Shown piece after piece: positions 35,162 to 44,736 of a DNA stretch of 64,000 nucleotides. The notes under the pieces are model-generated. The model saw nothing but the letters and a program-made list of their open reading frames with translations, ran no database searches and was not told where the DNA came from. Each line of letters starts with the position of its first letter. The stretch's first letter is position 1. The position numbers and the translations under genes are program-made. The DNA comes from Clostridia bacterium (GTDB lineage: Bacteria; Bacillota; Clostridia; Oscillospirales; Acutalibacteraceae). The stretch lies in contig JAFQCR010000004.1 in assembly GCA_017416345.1 (NCBI GenBank), positions 145,475-209,474 on the forward strand, read 5' to 3'.

Positions 35162-37165
35162 ATGAAGAAACTTTTCGCAAAAGCAATTTGTATATTGATG
35201 GTGCTGTGTGTTCTGACGGGGCTTTGCTCGGTCGGCATTGCGGCCGCTTCGGTATCAAAGACATCGCTTATTTCAGAGTATGTTGCCGACTTTGAGGATA
35301 ACTATTATTCCAACCTCAAGTCAGACAACTGTACCTCGGGTGAAATAGTCGAGGAGAACGGCAACAAGGCTTTGGATGTCAGCATCAACTCCAACAGCCA
35401 GAAGAACCGTTTTGAGATACATAACTCCCAAAAGGGAGACCTTATCCTTAACGACGGAAAGATCTATTCTGTTACAATTAAGTATAAGGTCGTTCAGATC
35501 GGAGGCGACGAGAGCGTTTCCTCGCTGGCCACCACGATAAACCTTGTCCGTTATACCGGTAAGGGCAACGAGCTGGTCAAGGTAAAATCCTTCCCCGACA
35601 CGACCTATTATCCGGGCGATACTACCGATTGGATGTATTCCTCCGTCGTGTTCAAGGCAAGCGTTGCTTCGTCTCCCGAGTATTGCCACCTTGCCGTGAA
35701 TGTTATTTCGGCATCCTGCCCCGAGATCGAGACCAATATCGAGGCCAACAAGACCAAGATCATTTTTGATGATATTACGGTCAAGGAGTGTAACGAGACC
35801 ACCAAGACCATCGAATTTGTGACCAACGGCGGCTCCTATTGTGAGCCCGTGATGGCGCAGGCAGGGGAAAGCATCGAGCTCCCCACTCCCACCCGTGATC
35901 TTTATAAGTTTGCAGGCTGGTACACCGATGTTGAGCTGAAGAAAGAGTTCAAAAAGACCGCAATGCTCAAGGATCTCACCACCAAGCTTTACGCCAAATG
36001 GGAGATCGCCGACGATGCCATTTCGGTGAAATTTGAGACCTTCAACGGCACAACGGTCGAAACTGCCGTCGGCCGTGAGGGTGATGTGCTCAAATTACCC
36101 ACCTTGACCCGTTACGGTTGCAACTTTGCAGGCTGGTTTGACAAAGAGCTTACCACCCGATACACCGCAGGCACCTTCCCCAAGGAAAGCACCACGCTTT
36201 ATGCCAAATGGGAAATAATTCCCCAGCTTTGCAGCTTTGAAAACGTTGCGGATTTCCCCAAGCCGGATAACGGTATTTTTACCCAGCGATGCCTGCTTGG
36301 TGACGATAAATACAAGACCAAGAAGGACGCTTATAACAGCGAGATGGCTTTGCACTACTCCTTCCAGCGTGGCTACGACCTTACCGGATCGGCAGGCAAA
36401 AGCACCGTTGCAGGTGTTATGCTCCACGACGAAAACGGTCAGAAGGTCAAGCTGACCGCAGGCAAGACCTACGTTATTACCTTTAAATATAAGGTTGTTG
36501 ATTATATCAGCAGCAGGGGAAGCATCGTGCTTCTTGCCGCAGGAGGCGGAGCCTGGTCCGACCGTGCTGTCCAAAGCAGTAAAACTGCCGCTGTTTTCTA
36601 CGGCGAAGAGGATGAGAAAAAAGGCTGGCAGACTGCCACCTTCACCCACACCTGGGCACCCAAGAACGAGGCCGGAAGCTATTGCTACATTGCCATCGGC
36701 GGCGAGGCTGAGGTATACGTTGACGAGGTTCTTATCTATGAGTACGACAAGAACATCAAGGTGCAGGCCGATAAGATGATGCTGGTGTTTGACAGCGGCA
36801 TCGCACCTATGGTCGACACCGTTTATGCCGAGCGAGGAACCGAGGTCGAACTGCCCAAGCTCGAAATGGAAGGCTACCGCTTCCTTGGTTGGACCTATGA
36901 CGAGGATCGCCTCCAGCCCGTTGACGCCGAAAAGGTCACTCTTAACAAAATGTACACCAAGCTGTACGCTGATTGGTTCAAGATACCTCCCGTGGTCGAT
37001 GAGCCCGAGCCCGAGCCCGAACCGGAGCCCGAGCCCGAACCGGAGCCCGAGCCCGAAAACAACGGCGGAATGCTGCTTTACATTATAATAGCGGCCGCCG
37101 TGGTCGTTGTTGCAGGTGCTGTTGCGGTCATCATCGTGGTCATCAAGAAGAAGAAAAAGGCCTGA
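35162..37165 (+). CDS. membrane-anchored surface protein with InlB B-repeats (paralogue 1)
   Basis: 667 aa from ATG 35162 with weak AAGTGAG upstream. Order: signal peptide (1-30), jelly-roll/carbohydrate-binding-like domain (about 38-210, beginning VADFEDNYYSNL), InlB B-repeats at about 216-283 and 286-350 (each with FAGW... and LYAKWEI), a second jelly-roll-like domain (about 351-535), a third B-repeat (537-607), a (Pro-Glu)n stalk of about 20 residues, one membrane helix (about 636-658) and a Lys-rich tail KKKKKA. There is no LPXTG; it is held by the C-terminal helix. Such proteins are adhesins or glycan-binding parts. Followed at 37273 by a close paralogue. Confidence 0.85.
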   Translation: MKKLFAKAICILMVLCVLTGLCSVGIAAASVSKTSLISEYVADFEDNYYSNLKSDNCTSGEIVEENGNKALDVSINSNSQKNRFEIHNSQKGDLILNDGKIYSVTIKYKVVQIGGDESVSSLATTINLVRYTGKGNELVKVKSFPDTTYYPGDTTDWMYSSVVFKASVASSPEYCHLAVNVISASCPEIETNIEANKTKIIFDDITVKECNETTKTIEFVTNGGSYCEPVMAQAGESIELPTPTRDLYKFAGWYTDVELKKEFKKTAMLKDLTTKLYAKWEIADDAISVKFETFNGTTVETAVGREGDVLKLPTLTRYGCNFAGWFDKELTTRYTAGTFPKESTTLYAKWEIIPQLCSFENVADFPKPDNGIFTQRCLLGDDKYKTKKDAYNSEMALHYSFQRGYDLTGSAGKSTVAGVMLHDENGQKVKLTAGKTYVITFKYKVVDYISSRGSIVLLAAGGGAWSDRAVQSSKTAAVFYGEEDEKKGWQTATFTHTWAPKNEAGSYCYIAIGGEAEVYVDEVLIYEYDKNIKVQADKMMLVFDSGIAPMVDTVYAERGTEVELPKLEMEGYRFLGWTYDEDRLQPVDAEKVTLNKMYTKLYADWFKIPPVVDEPEPEPEPEPEPEPEPEPENNGGMLLYIIIAAAVVVVAGAVAVIIVVIKKKKKA

Positions 37166-37272
37166 TAGTATCGGAATTCCCAAACGAGTATCGGTTTTAC
37201 TATTGTGTTTTCAAAAATAAATGGTAAACTGATACAGTGACTTACATTAAAATAATTTATGAGGTGAGCATT

Positions 37273-39231
37273 ATGAAAACTACCGCACGTGTTATATGCA
37301 TTGGGCTGTGTTTCATAATGCTCTTCTTTGCTTTGTCGGTCGGCATCGGTGCCGTTGCGGTGTCGGACGCTGTAAAGCTTTCAACCTACACCGCCGATTT
37401 TGAGGACAATTATTATTCCGATCTCAAATCGCCCAACTGCACCAACGCCGAAATAGTAAACGAAAACGGAAGCAACGCCTTGAGCTTTGTTTTGAAGTCG
37501 GATTCCGACAAATACCGTTTTGAAATATATAACTCTAAAAACGGTGTATTCACATTGAAAAGTGACCGTGTGTATGCCGTTACGGTCAGCTACAGGATCG
37601 TCCGTATCGGCAAAGAAACTTCCGACGGAGCAACCACCCTGTCGCTGGTGCGGTACAACGGCTCAAGCGACGAGCTTGTCAAGATAAAGCAACTTTCGGG
37701 TTCGGTTTATTACCCCGGCGATACCACCGACTGGATCACCGAAACGGTGGTCTTTAAATCGACCGTTTCGCCCACCGACCAATATACCCGACTTGCCGTA
37801 AACGTCGTGTCGCAATCTTGCTCCAAGGTTGAAACGGGTGTAGAATCCAGAACCACCGAGATACTGTTCGATAATATAACGGTCACCGAATGCGGCGGCG
37901 AGACAAAGGCCGTTGAGTTCGATACCAACGGAGGAGACCGTTGTGAGCCGATTCTCGCCAAGACGGGTGAGGCCATCGAGCTTCCCACCCCTTCAAGAGA
38001 ACTTTTCGACTTTGACGGTTGGTACACCGACACCGAACTGACCAAAAAGTTTAATAAGACCGCTATGCCGAGCAACAACACCAGGCTGTACGCCAAGTGG
38101 AAGGTTTCGGCGGATGCCGTTGCGGTCAACTATGTCACCAACAACGGTCAGAGCATCGTTTCCTCGGTCGGTCGTGCAGGGGATACCTTGACTCTGCCTT
38201 ATCTCACCCGTGAAAACTTCCATTTTGCAGGCTGGTACGATAAATCTCTCAAGCAAAAGCAGGAGCTTACCGCCTTCCCGAGCGAGACCGTGACGCTGTA
38301 CGCCAAGTGGGAGCCTATTCCTCGGCTGTGCAGCTTTGATAATAAGGATATTTTTCCCGAACCCAACGGCGGAGCGATATCCAAGCGATATGAGATAACC
38401 GATAAATCGGCCGCAGGCGGAAAATACTCGCTTTACTACGACTATTGGAAGGCCTATCCCGAATCCAAGGGCAAAACCGGCTATGCCCGATGCATTTTGC
38501 GTGACGAATACGGCGAGTATATCCGTGTGACCAAGGGCAAGACCTATTCCGTCACCTTCAAGTATAAGGTAGTGGGCATCGATGAGCCGCTTAAAATGGG
38601 TGAATTTTTCGGCATTGTGGCATCCAATAAGGGTAGTGCCTGGAGCGGCGATGTCATCCAGATACCGTATTACGACGGATATCGCTATACCAATGACGTT
38701 GGCAAGGGCTGGAAGACCTGCACCTTGACCTTCACCGCAAATTATGAGCTTGAGACCGCCAATTGCTTAAGTATCGGTGTCGGCGGAGTTTCAAAGGTCT
38801 ATATTGACGAGGTATACGTCAGCGAGTACGACAAGCAGTTTCCTTATGAGAATAAAGGCTCAATGCTCTGCTTTGAAACACAGGACGGCATCACGGTAGA
38901 TACCGTTTATGCCGAGCGTGGCACCGAGGTGACTCTACCCAAACCCGAAAGAGAAGGCTACCGCTTTGGCGGATGGTATTACGATGCCGAGCTTTTAGAG
39001 GCAGTCGAGACCGACACGGTAACGCTGGATAAGCAGTATATGCTGCTTTATGCCGAGTGGTTCGAGATATCCAACGATCCCGAACCGACACCTGAGCCGG
39101 AGCCTCAACCCCAACCGCCGGTCAAAAAGACCTCGGCCGTGCCATACATTATAGTAGCGGCGGTCGCCGTTGCGGTCATCGCAGGTGCTGTTGTGACCGT
39201 CGCGATCGTCAAAAAGCGTCGTAGACAATAG
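37273..39231 (+). CDS. membrane-anchored surface protein with InlB B-repeats (paralogue 2)
   Basis: 652 aa, ATG 37273 with GAGGTGAG upstream. Same plan as paralogue 1: signal peptide, jelly-roll domain (TADFEDNYYSDLKSPNCTNAEIV is nearly the same opening in both; quoted here only for recognition of the shared block), B-repeats at about 211-277 and 280-350, second jelly-roll, third B-repeat near 545-615, short Pro/Glu stalk, membrane helix (about 622-646) and basic tail KKRRRQ. No terminator is seen between the two genes. They clearly arose by tandem duplication and diverged. Likely glycan or host-surface binding. Confidence 0.85.
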   Translation: MKTTARVICIGLCFIMLFFALSVGIGAVAVSDAVKLSTYTADFEDNYYSDLKSPNCTNAEIVNENGSNALSFVLKSDSDKYRFEIYNSKNGVFTLKSDRVYAVTVSYRIVRIGKETSDGATTLSLVRYNGSSDELVKIKQLSGSVYYPGDTTDWITETVVFKSTVSPTDQYTRLAVNVVSQSCSKVETGVESRTTEILFDNITVTECGGETKAVEFDTNGGDRCEPILAKTGEAIELPTPSRELFDFDGWYTDTELTKKFNKTAMPSNNTRLYAKWKVSADAVAVNYVTNNGQSIVSSVGRAGDTLTLPYLTRENFHFAGWYDKSLKQKQELTAFPSETVTLYAKWEPIPRLCSFDNKDIFPEPNGGAISKRYEITDKSAAGGKYSLYYDYWKAYPESKGKTGYARCILRDEYGEYIRVTKGKTYSVTFKYKVVGIDEPLKMGEFFGIVASNKGSAWSGDVIQIPYYDGYRYTNDVGKGWKTCTLTFTANYELETANCLSIGVGGVSKVYIDEVYVSEYDKQFPYENKGSMLCFETQDGITVDTVYAERGTEVTLPKPEREGYRFGGWYYDAELLEAVETDTVTLDKQYMLLYAEWFEISNDPEPTPEPEPQPQPPVKKTSAVPYIIVAAVAVAVIAGAVVTVAIVKKRRRQ

Positions 39232-39252
39232 AATACATTAATATCAAACACT

Positions 39253-39299
39253 CCGCAGGAGGCAAGGCACTATGTCAACCCCTCCTGCGGTTTATATTT
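39253..39299 (+). terminator. terminator of the InlB-repeat gene pair
   Basis: A 10-bp perfect stem CCGCAGGAGG (39253-39262 with 39281-39290) is followed by TTTATATTT. Confidence 0.75.
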
Positions 39300-39304
39300 C
39301 ACAT

Positions 39305-39615
39305 TCCAAACGGCAGGGATAGATCCCTGCCCTACAAGGGTCAATGAAGTTTATTTGTAGGGACCGACGTCCTCGGCGGTCCGTGAGGTGCCGTTAGGTG
39401 CAGAAACAAACCACGGTTCTTCCGAGGGAAACAACAAGACGGAGCGCCCCGAAGAACCTCCCCTTGTCAGGGGAGGTGGCTGTGGCGAAGCCACAGACGG
39501 AGGGGTAGTCATCGTTTTCTCTCCCTCAGTCTCGCTTTGCTCCACAGCCGCTTACTGCGGCCATCTCCAAGGTCGGCTCTACCGTAGGGGCGAACCTGTG
39601 TGTTCTCCAAAGACA
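39305..39615. repeat. cluster of dispersed palindromic repeats
   Basis: Units: CGGCAGGGATAGATCCCTGCC, GTAGGGACCGACGTCCTCGG, CCTCCCCTTGTCAGGGGAGG, GTGGCTGTGGCGAAGCCACAG and GTAGGGGCGAACCTGTG. The rest of the gap up to 39840 is AT-rich with no gene supported. Confidence 0.75.
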
Positions 39616-39843
39616 TAATGAGCATTTATACCAATAGGTCAACTGCTTTCGACTCGATTTTGGCCGAACTTGGTCTTAAAAACAAGTTTTGAACCCACAG
39701 CTCCAAGTACACATACAAAAAATGCCTCAAAATCGTGGAATTGTTACATTAAGACTATTGTTTTAGGTGTAATATGTTGTGCTAATTGTCAATTTGTACA
39801 ATTATTCACCTTTTATTTTGTTCATAAATACATAACAAAAAAC

Positions 39844-39872
39844 TTGCATTTAGCGAAATGCTCTGTTATAAT
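39844..39872 (+). promoter_or_regulatory. promoter of the large InlB-repeat gene
   Basis: TTGCAT (39844-39849), 17-bp spacer, TATAAT (39867-39872). The leader is about 80 nt. Confidence 0.78.
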
Positions 39873-39956
39873 ATGGTTAAGAGTGGTACTGTATCGGGAT
39901 TTTTATGTCCTGACGCAGTATTCGTGCTCATTTTATTTCCAAAAGGAGAATTCACT

Positions 39957-42900
39957 ATGACAAGGAACATCAGAAAAATCGTCAGCGTTATCTGTGCTGT
40001 CGCACTTCTGTTGTCTCTCTGTACGGTATCGTTGATCGGTTCAACCTCCGCTGTTATCGACAGCAAGGATGATGCAACCGTAGTTGCCAACTTTGAGACA
40101 ATCAAGACCTACGACTTCAATAACGCATCCGGCTTCGGCTACAAGCGCTACATCGACGGCTTTAGCTACGTAGATGGCGGCGTAAGACTTGCTAACAACG
40201 GCAACGGCGGTGGCGTTTACTTTGCAAACGATCCCGCTCATACCGAGCTTGTTAACCACCAGAACGGTGCCGCAGCAAGCTCTCTTCTCAAGCTTGATGC
40301 AAACGCTACTTACAGAGTATCGCTTACCTATAAGTGTCTTGCAGGCTCCACTAAAGGCACAGTATTGCTTTTGGTTGCTCCCGATGCTACCGGCACTACT
40401 GATACTGCAGCTCCCAAGAAGAACGAAGGCTACATTGCGCTTTCCGATACCCAGAATGCCTTCCCCGGTACCTATAGTCCTGCTCTCACCGCAGACAGCG
40501 AAGTAAGAACCGTTGTTTACACCTTCACCGTAGGTGCAAAGGCTATCAACATCGGTCTTACTCCCGCCCAGAATGGCGGTAAGTTCTGGGTTGATGAGGT
40601 CGTTATTGAAAAGGGCACCTCGGCCATTCAGCTCAACGATATGAACAACGAGTATGATTTCGATTATACCGATGAGGCTATCCAGACCGCAGTTCTCGAC
40701 AGAATGGGTAAGCTTAACGCTACTCAGGCTCACTACTCTTGGTACAACTGGAACGATTTCAAGTTCAACGCTTCCGGTTCTGATTCTTACCCCGGACTTC
40801 CCGGCTTCACTGCTGAAGGTATGAAGTTCCATGTCGGTAAGGGCGCAAACATTGCAAACGGCAGTACTAATATGTGGGCTTCCAACGCTCTTGTTTACGG
40901 CGACGGAAATGATGACGGTTGGGGCAACCTCAACACCAAGTACCTCAGATTCCGTGACGAGGCAACCTACCTCATCACCGTAAAGTATAAGGTTACCCAG
41001 GTTACCACCAACGTTACCTTGGCTCTTGGCTATATGAACAACTGCACAGCAGGTGCTGTCAGCATTATCGACGGTTCTGTTGTAAAACACAACACCGTAA
41101 CCGAAGATTGGCAGTATCTGACCGTAGCTGTCGACACCGCAGAGAAAACTGCAATGGCCGATAAGATCCTTACTCTTACCGCTTCTGTTTCCAACGACCA
41201 GAAGTGGGCAACCATTATTGTTGACTCCGTAAAGGTTCAGGAGAAGAGAGACGTTGCTAACGGCACCGCCATTATGGTATACGACAACAAGGGTGTTATT
41301 GATTACAGCCTTGTCTCTATCGGAAGCATGACTCTTCCTGTTCCCGAGAACAACAACCCCGATGCTGCATTCGCAGGCTGGTACACCTCTACTGATTATG
41401 CAGAGGGCACCAAGGTCGATATGAACGGCTTCGTACCCCAGAAGGGCACCAACAAGCTTTATGCAAAGTGGGTCAACACCGCTTCTGTTGTCGAGTTTGA
41501 CAACCAGGGTGTTGTTACCGAGCAGAAGTTCGCTGTCGGACTCGAGCTCCCCGATCCCGTACGTCCCAGTGCATATCTCTTCTTCGAAGGCTGGTACTTA
41601 GAGCCCACCTTCAAGACCCAGATCACTACTGTACCTGATTATGATGTTACCTTGTATGCAAAATATAACGGAACCTTCCTTGGCTTCAACAATATTTCTC
41701 ACGTTGTTAACGAGACTACCGGTACTCCCGCTATCGTAGTCGATCCCGACGATGCTAACAACAATGTTGTTCTGTTTGAGGCAGGCAAAAATGCCAGACC
41801 CAACTTCATGCTTCCCTCTTACGACTTTGTAGGCTCTGCAGGCTTTGAGCTTAAGCCTAACACCTCCTATGTTGTATCCTACAAGGTCAAGAAGGCCGAC
41901 GCAGAGGGTGCTGACGCAAATGTCACCTTCTACCAGGGTGACCATAAGTCCGGTGACGGTACTACCCGTACCGCTATCAGCGGCTCCAGTACTTCTGTCA
42001 CCTCTGCCGATTGGGCTACCAAGACCTTCAGCTTCACTACCGGCGAGACCCTCTACCTTGAGCGTGTAAAGTGGTCTTATCAGAATCACGTATTCTTCAC
42101 CATTTACAACGGCAGCAGCAAGATCAGCGTTTACGTTGACGATATCTGCATCGCAGAGGCTCTGACAGAGGCTCCCGAAGGCACCGTTGGTATCTTCTTC
42201 GAGACCAACGCTAACGACATAGTTCCTATGTACGGATATCCCGGTGATGCTGTACCCGAGCTCTCGTCTCCCACTCTCGGCGGACATGAGTTCCTCGGCT
42301 GGTACACCGATAAGAACCTCCTCAATCCCTACACCGCACTTACCTTCGGTGACAAGGATATCACCCTTTATGCTAAGTGGAAGACCGTTCCCTTCCTTGT
42401 CGACTTCTCTGACTATGAGAACGGTGGCAACAATAAGTCTGCCCGTGCCAAGTTCGAGACCGATGCCAACGGCAATGACTACCTCGATTGGTGGGTACAG
42501 CACGCAACTTCCAACACCTCCGATACCAATACTGCATACCGTGTATTTATGAACAAGGCCGGTAATCACTACACTGTTGATACCGGTACTCAGTACACCT
42601 TCACCTTCAAGTATAAGCTCCTCGAAGGCAACGTTACCATCAAGGCTGTTACCAACGGCAAGCTTAACGGCTGGTCCGCCTACAAGGTGCATAGTGATTC
42701 TTCCCTTGTTCTCAACAAGGTTACCGAAGAGTGGAAGGAAGGCACCTTGACCTTCACCGCAGCTCCCGAGGGCGGTAAGTACCTCTCGTTCGGTATCGCA
42801 GGTCACGGCCACGTAATCGTTGACGATATCTCTATCGAAGCAGCAGGCGGTCTTGCAAACCTCTACGGTTCTACTGCTATCTTCTTCAACTCTAACGGCG

Positions 42901-43664
42901 GCGACAATGTTGATGCTATCTCCGGTGATCCCGGCGAAGCTATCACCTATATGCCCAAGGCAACCAAGCCCGGTTATGCATTCAACGGTTGGTTCGTTGA
43001 TGCAGAGTGCACCACTCCCTTCACCGATAAGACCTTCGGCGAAGAGAATATGACCCTCTATGCAGGCTGGCTCCTCGGCAAGTTCAACGAGAGCTACGAA
43101 GACTTCCCGACCTCTGTTCTTTCGCTCGGTATCTCCGGCGGTTATAAGATCTATAACTCCACCAAGGCTACCGATTTCGATAAGGCTAACGTACAGAACG
43201 GCGAGACTTCCCTCTTCCGTGACGGTACTCAGACCGGCGCTAAGGCATTCACCGTTTGCCGTGATTCCGAGATCGCTCTTACCGAAGGCAAGCAGTACAC
43301 CATGACATTCTATGTCAAGCCCGCAAACGTTACCGATGCAGCAGGTACTATCAGCCTGATCGGTCTCAAGACCAACACCGGTATCGCAACTCCTCAGAGC
43401 ACCAACGTTATCACCACTGTTGGCGATCTGAAGGCAGGCGAGTGGCAGAAGGTTACCTACACCTTCACCGCAGATTCCAAGTACATTGGTCTCTCCACCA
43501 CCGCCGGCAACGATATGTATCTCGATAACTTCACCGTAACCCTCAAGGGCTACACCGGCACCACCACCGGCGATTCTTCTGTCAACCCGATCCTCGTAGT
43601 TCTGATGATCGTTCTTGCAGCAGGTTCTCTGGTCGTTACCGGCAAGAAGGTTTTTGAGAAATAA
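39957..43664 (+). CDS. large membrane-anchored surface protein with InlB B-repeats and jelly-roll domains (paralogue 3)
   Basis: 1235 aa from ATG 39957 with AAAAGGAG 8 nt upstream; an earlier start would hide the signal peptide. Signal peptide 1-32. Then alternating jelly-roll/CBM-like domains (about 40-235, 245-430, 575-735, 812-955, 1042-1200) and B-repeats (about 436-505, 511-571, 744-808, 971-1038, each ending LYAKW, LYAKY or LYAGW), and one C-terminal membrane helix (about 1210-1230) with tail KKVFEK. Unlike paralogues 1 and 2 it lacks the Pro-Glu stalk. Its codon use (GCT, TCT, CTC, AAC, ACC) differs from them and resembles argG and the 62-63.7 kb genes, suggesting high expression. Confidence 0.85.
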   Translation: MTRNIRKIVSVICAVALLLSLCTVSLIGSTSAVIDSKDDATVVANFETIKTYDFNNASGFGYKRYIDGFSYVDGGVRLANNGNGGGVYFANDPAHTELVNHQNGAAASSLLKLDANATYRVSLTYKCLAGSTKGTVLLLVAPDATGTTDTAAPKKNEGYIALSDTQNAFPGTYSPALTADSEVRTVVYTFTVGAKAINIGLTPAQNGGKFWVDEVVIEKGTSAIQLNDMNNEYDFDYTDEAIQTAVLDRMGKLNATQAHYSWYNWNDFKFNASGSDSYPGLPGFTAEGMKFHVGKGANIANGSTNMWASNALVYGDGNDDGWGNLNTKYLRFRDEATYLITVKYKVTQVTTNVTLALGYMNNCTAGAVSIIDGSVVKHNTVTEDWQYLTVAVDTAEKTAMADKILTLTASVSNDQKWATIIVDSVKVQEKRDVANGTAIMVYDNKGVIDYSLVSIGSMTLPVPENNNPDAAFAGWYTSTDYAEGTKVDMNGFVPQKGTNKLYAKWVNTASVVEFDNQGVVTEQKFAVGLELPDPVRPSAYLFFEGWYLEPTFKTQITTVPDYDVTLYAKYNGTFLGFNNISHVVNETTGTPAIVVDPDDANNNVVLFEAGKNARPNFMLPSYDFVGSAGFELKPNTSYVVSYKVKKADAEGADANVTFYQGDHKSGDGTTRTAISGSSTSVTSADWATKTFSFTTGETLYLERVKWSYQNHVFFTIYNGSSKISVYVDDICIAEALTEAPEGTVGIFFETNANDIVPMYGYPGDAVPELSSPTLGGHEFLGWYTDKNLLNPYTALTFGDKDITLYAKWKTVPFLVDFSDYENGGNNKSARAKFETDANGNDYLDWWVQHATSNTSDTNTAYRVFMNKAGNHYTVDTGTQYTFTFKYKLLEGNVTIKAVTNGKLNGWSAYKVHSDSSLVLNKVTEEWKEGTLTFTAAPEGGKYLSFGIAGHGHVIVDDISIEAAGGLANLYGSTAIFFNSNGGDNVDAISGDPGEAITYMPKATKPGYAFNGWFVDAECTTPFTDKTFGEENMTLYAGWLLGKFNESYEDFPTSVLSLGISGGYKIYNSTKATDFDKANVQNGETSLFRDGTQTGAKAFTVCRDSEIALTEGKQYTMTFYVKPANVTDAAGTISLIGLKTNTGIATPQSTNVITTVGDLKAGEWQKVTYTFTADSKYIGLSTTAGNDMYLDNFTVTLKGYTGTTTGDSSVNPILVVLMIVLAAGSLVVTGKKVFEK

Positions 43665-43680
43665 TCAAACCTAAACTAAT

Positions 43681-43711
43681 AACCCCGTCCTTCACGGACG
43701 GGGTTATTTTT
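43681..43711 (+). terminator. terminator of the large InlB-repeat gene
   Basis: A 10-bp stem AACCCCGTCC/GGACGGGGTT (43681-43690 with 43696-43705) is followed by ATTTTTAT. Confidence 0.87.
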
Positions 43712-43731
43712 ATACATATATTCAAAGTCAG

Positions 43732-44616
43732 TCATTTGAATTTGATTGATCTTTTGTATTCGGTAGGTGTCATTGAAGTGATCTGCTTGAATACACGTGT
43801 AAAATATTGCGGTGATGAAAAACACAAAAGGTCAGAAATCTGCGAATTGTTCAACCGTTGCTCACGCATCAGCATTTTTGCTTCATTTATCTTCAGTTCG
43901 GTATAATACTGCATCACGGTCTTTCCCGTAACCTTTTTAAAGTTTTCACATAGCTGACTTTTACCGTAGTTGCTCGCACCGCAAACATCCTCAAAGGCAA
44001 GGTTGGCATATAAATTATTCTCAAGAATGTGAACAACGTCATTGACCAATTGGTTTGAAGATGTGTTGTTGTGCTGTTGAAGACGCATATAAGAATTTTC
44101 TGCACTGTCGCCGTCGATAGTTCGCTTGAGTAAGATTAAAAACTGCTCAAGATATGTTTTAATCATTTGCTCAGCACCGAAATGTTCGGTTGGATGGTGC
44201 TTTATAAATCCCGGACATTTACCGTAAGATGCCTGCATTTCAGCGACGATTGCTGCAAGTATACCTTGCAAATTGTAAGGGACTTTGATTATCTTATTGT
44301 TAAATGTGCTCATCGCACGGTTTGTTGCGACAAAAGTCATAATAAAGATGTTGGCAGGTGTCTCACCGTCGCATTTTACGCTATGAAATTCATCGGGTTT
44401 ATGAAAAATTATCTCACCCTTGTTGACAATGTGCGTTTCATCGTTAGAGGAAGCGATAACATGGCCGTTGTCAACATAAACAAATTCCCAAAACGGATGC
44501 TTTTCCCGTCCCGAGCTGTAATCGGCCGTAAAATCAAAATAATACATAGTTATTATGCTCGTAACCGAAATACTTGATATTAGTTTTAGCCTTTCGGAGT
44601 ATATTTTGTCATACAT
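43732..44616 (-). CDS. AraC family transcriptional regulator
   Basis: 294 aa. N-terminal cupin-like sensor (FWEFVYVDNGHVIASSNDETHIVNKGEIIFHKPDEFH) and C-terminal AraC domain (LAFEDVCGASNYGKSQLCENFKK; ISDLLCFSSPQYFTRVFKQI, ending MTPTEYKR). ATG 44616 has GGTG about 7 nt upstream. Divergent from the Gfo/Idh-isomerase pair. The 120-bp space holds two direct repeats 21 bp apart beside a weak promoter for that pair, so it is probably their activator in response to a sugar. Confidence 0.9.
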   Translation of the reverse strand: MYDKIYSERLKLISSISVTSIITMYYFDFTADYSSGREKHPFWEFVYVDNGHVIASSNDETHIVNKGEIIFHKPDEFHSVKCDGETPANIFIMTFVATNRAMSTFNNKIIKVPYNLQGILAAIVAEMQASYGKCPGFIKHHPTEHFGAEQMIKTYLEQFLILLKRTIDGDSAENSYMRLQQHNNTSSNQLVNDVVHILENNLYANLAFEDVCGASNYGKSQLCENFKKVTGKTVMQYYTELKINEAKMLMREQRLNNSQISDLLCFSSPQYFTRVFKQITSMTPTEYKRSIKFK

Positions 44617-44633
44617 TTAAAGTCACCGCCAAC

Positions 44634-44697
44634 GGAAAATAATATAAAACAATCGGAAAATAATGTACTGCAATTCCTTATACACTATTGTAACATA
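44634..44697 (+). promoter_or_regulatory. AraC-type direct-repeat operator and weak promoter of the dehydrogenase-isomerase operon
   Basis: CGGAAAATAAT occurs exactly twice, at 44634-44644 and 44655-44665 (21-bp period). Immediately downstream is a poor promoter: CTGCAA (44669-44674), 17 bp, TAACAT (44692-44697). A weak promoter abutting two in-phase repeats is what an AraC-activated promoter looks like. Confidence 0.65.
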
Positions 44698-44736
44698 AAA
44701 CTGTAAAAATTCAACAATTTATTTGGAGGTTATGTT

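Noticed and set aside
36095-37183. 362-codon minus-strand frame opposite InlB paralogue 1
   Set aside because: Antisense to signal, repeat and stalk regions; the Pro-Glu stalk yields a Gly/Leu-rich mirror sequence.
39670-39960. 96-codon frame before the large InlB-repeat gene
   Set aside because: It spans the promoter and leader of that gene, has no ribosome site and no family signal.
40041-42812. Long open frames on the minus strand (349 and 404 codons) inside the large InlB-repeat gene
   Set aside because: Low-complexity antisense frames with no ribosome site, caused by the codon bias of the plus-strand gene, whose signal peptide, repeats and anchor are clear.
35162-43664. Sortase (LPXTG) anchoring of the InlB-repeat proteins
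   Set aside because: No LPXTG-like motif precedes the C-terminal helices; the proteins end with a membrane helix and a short basic tail only.
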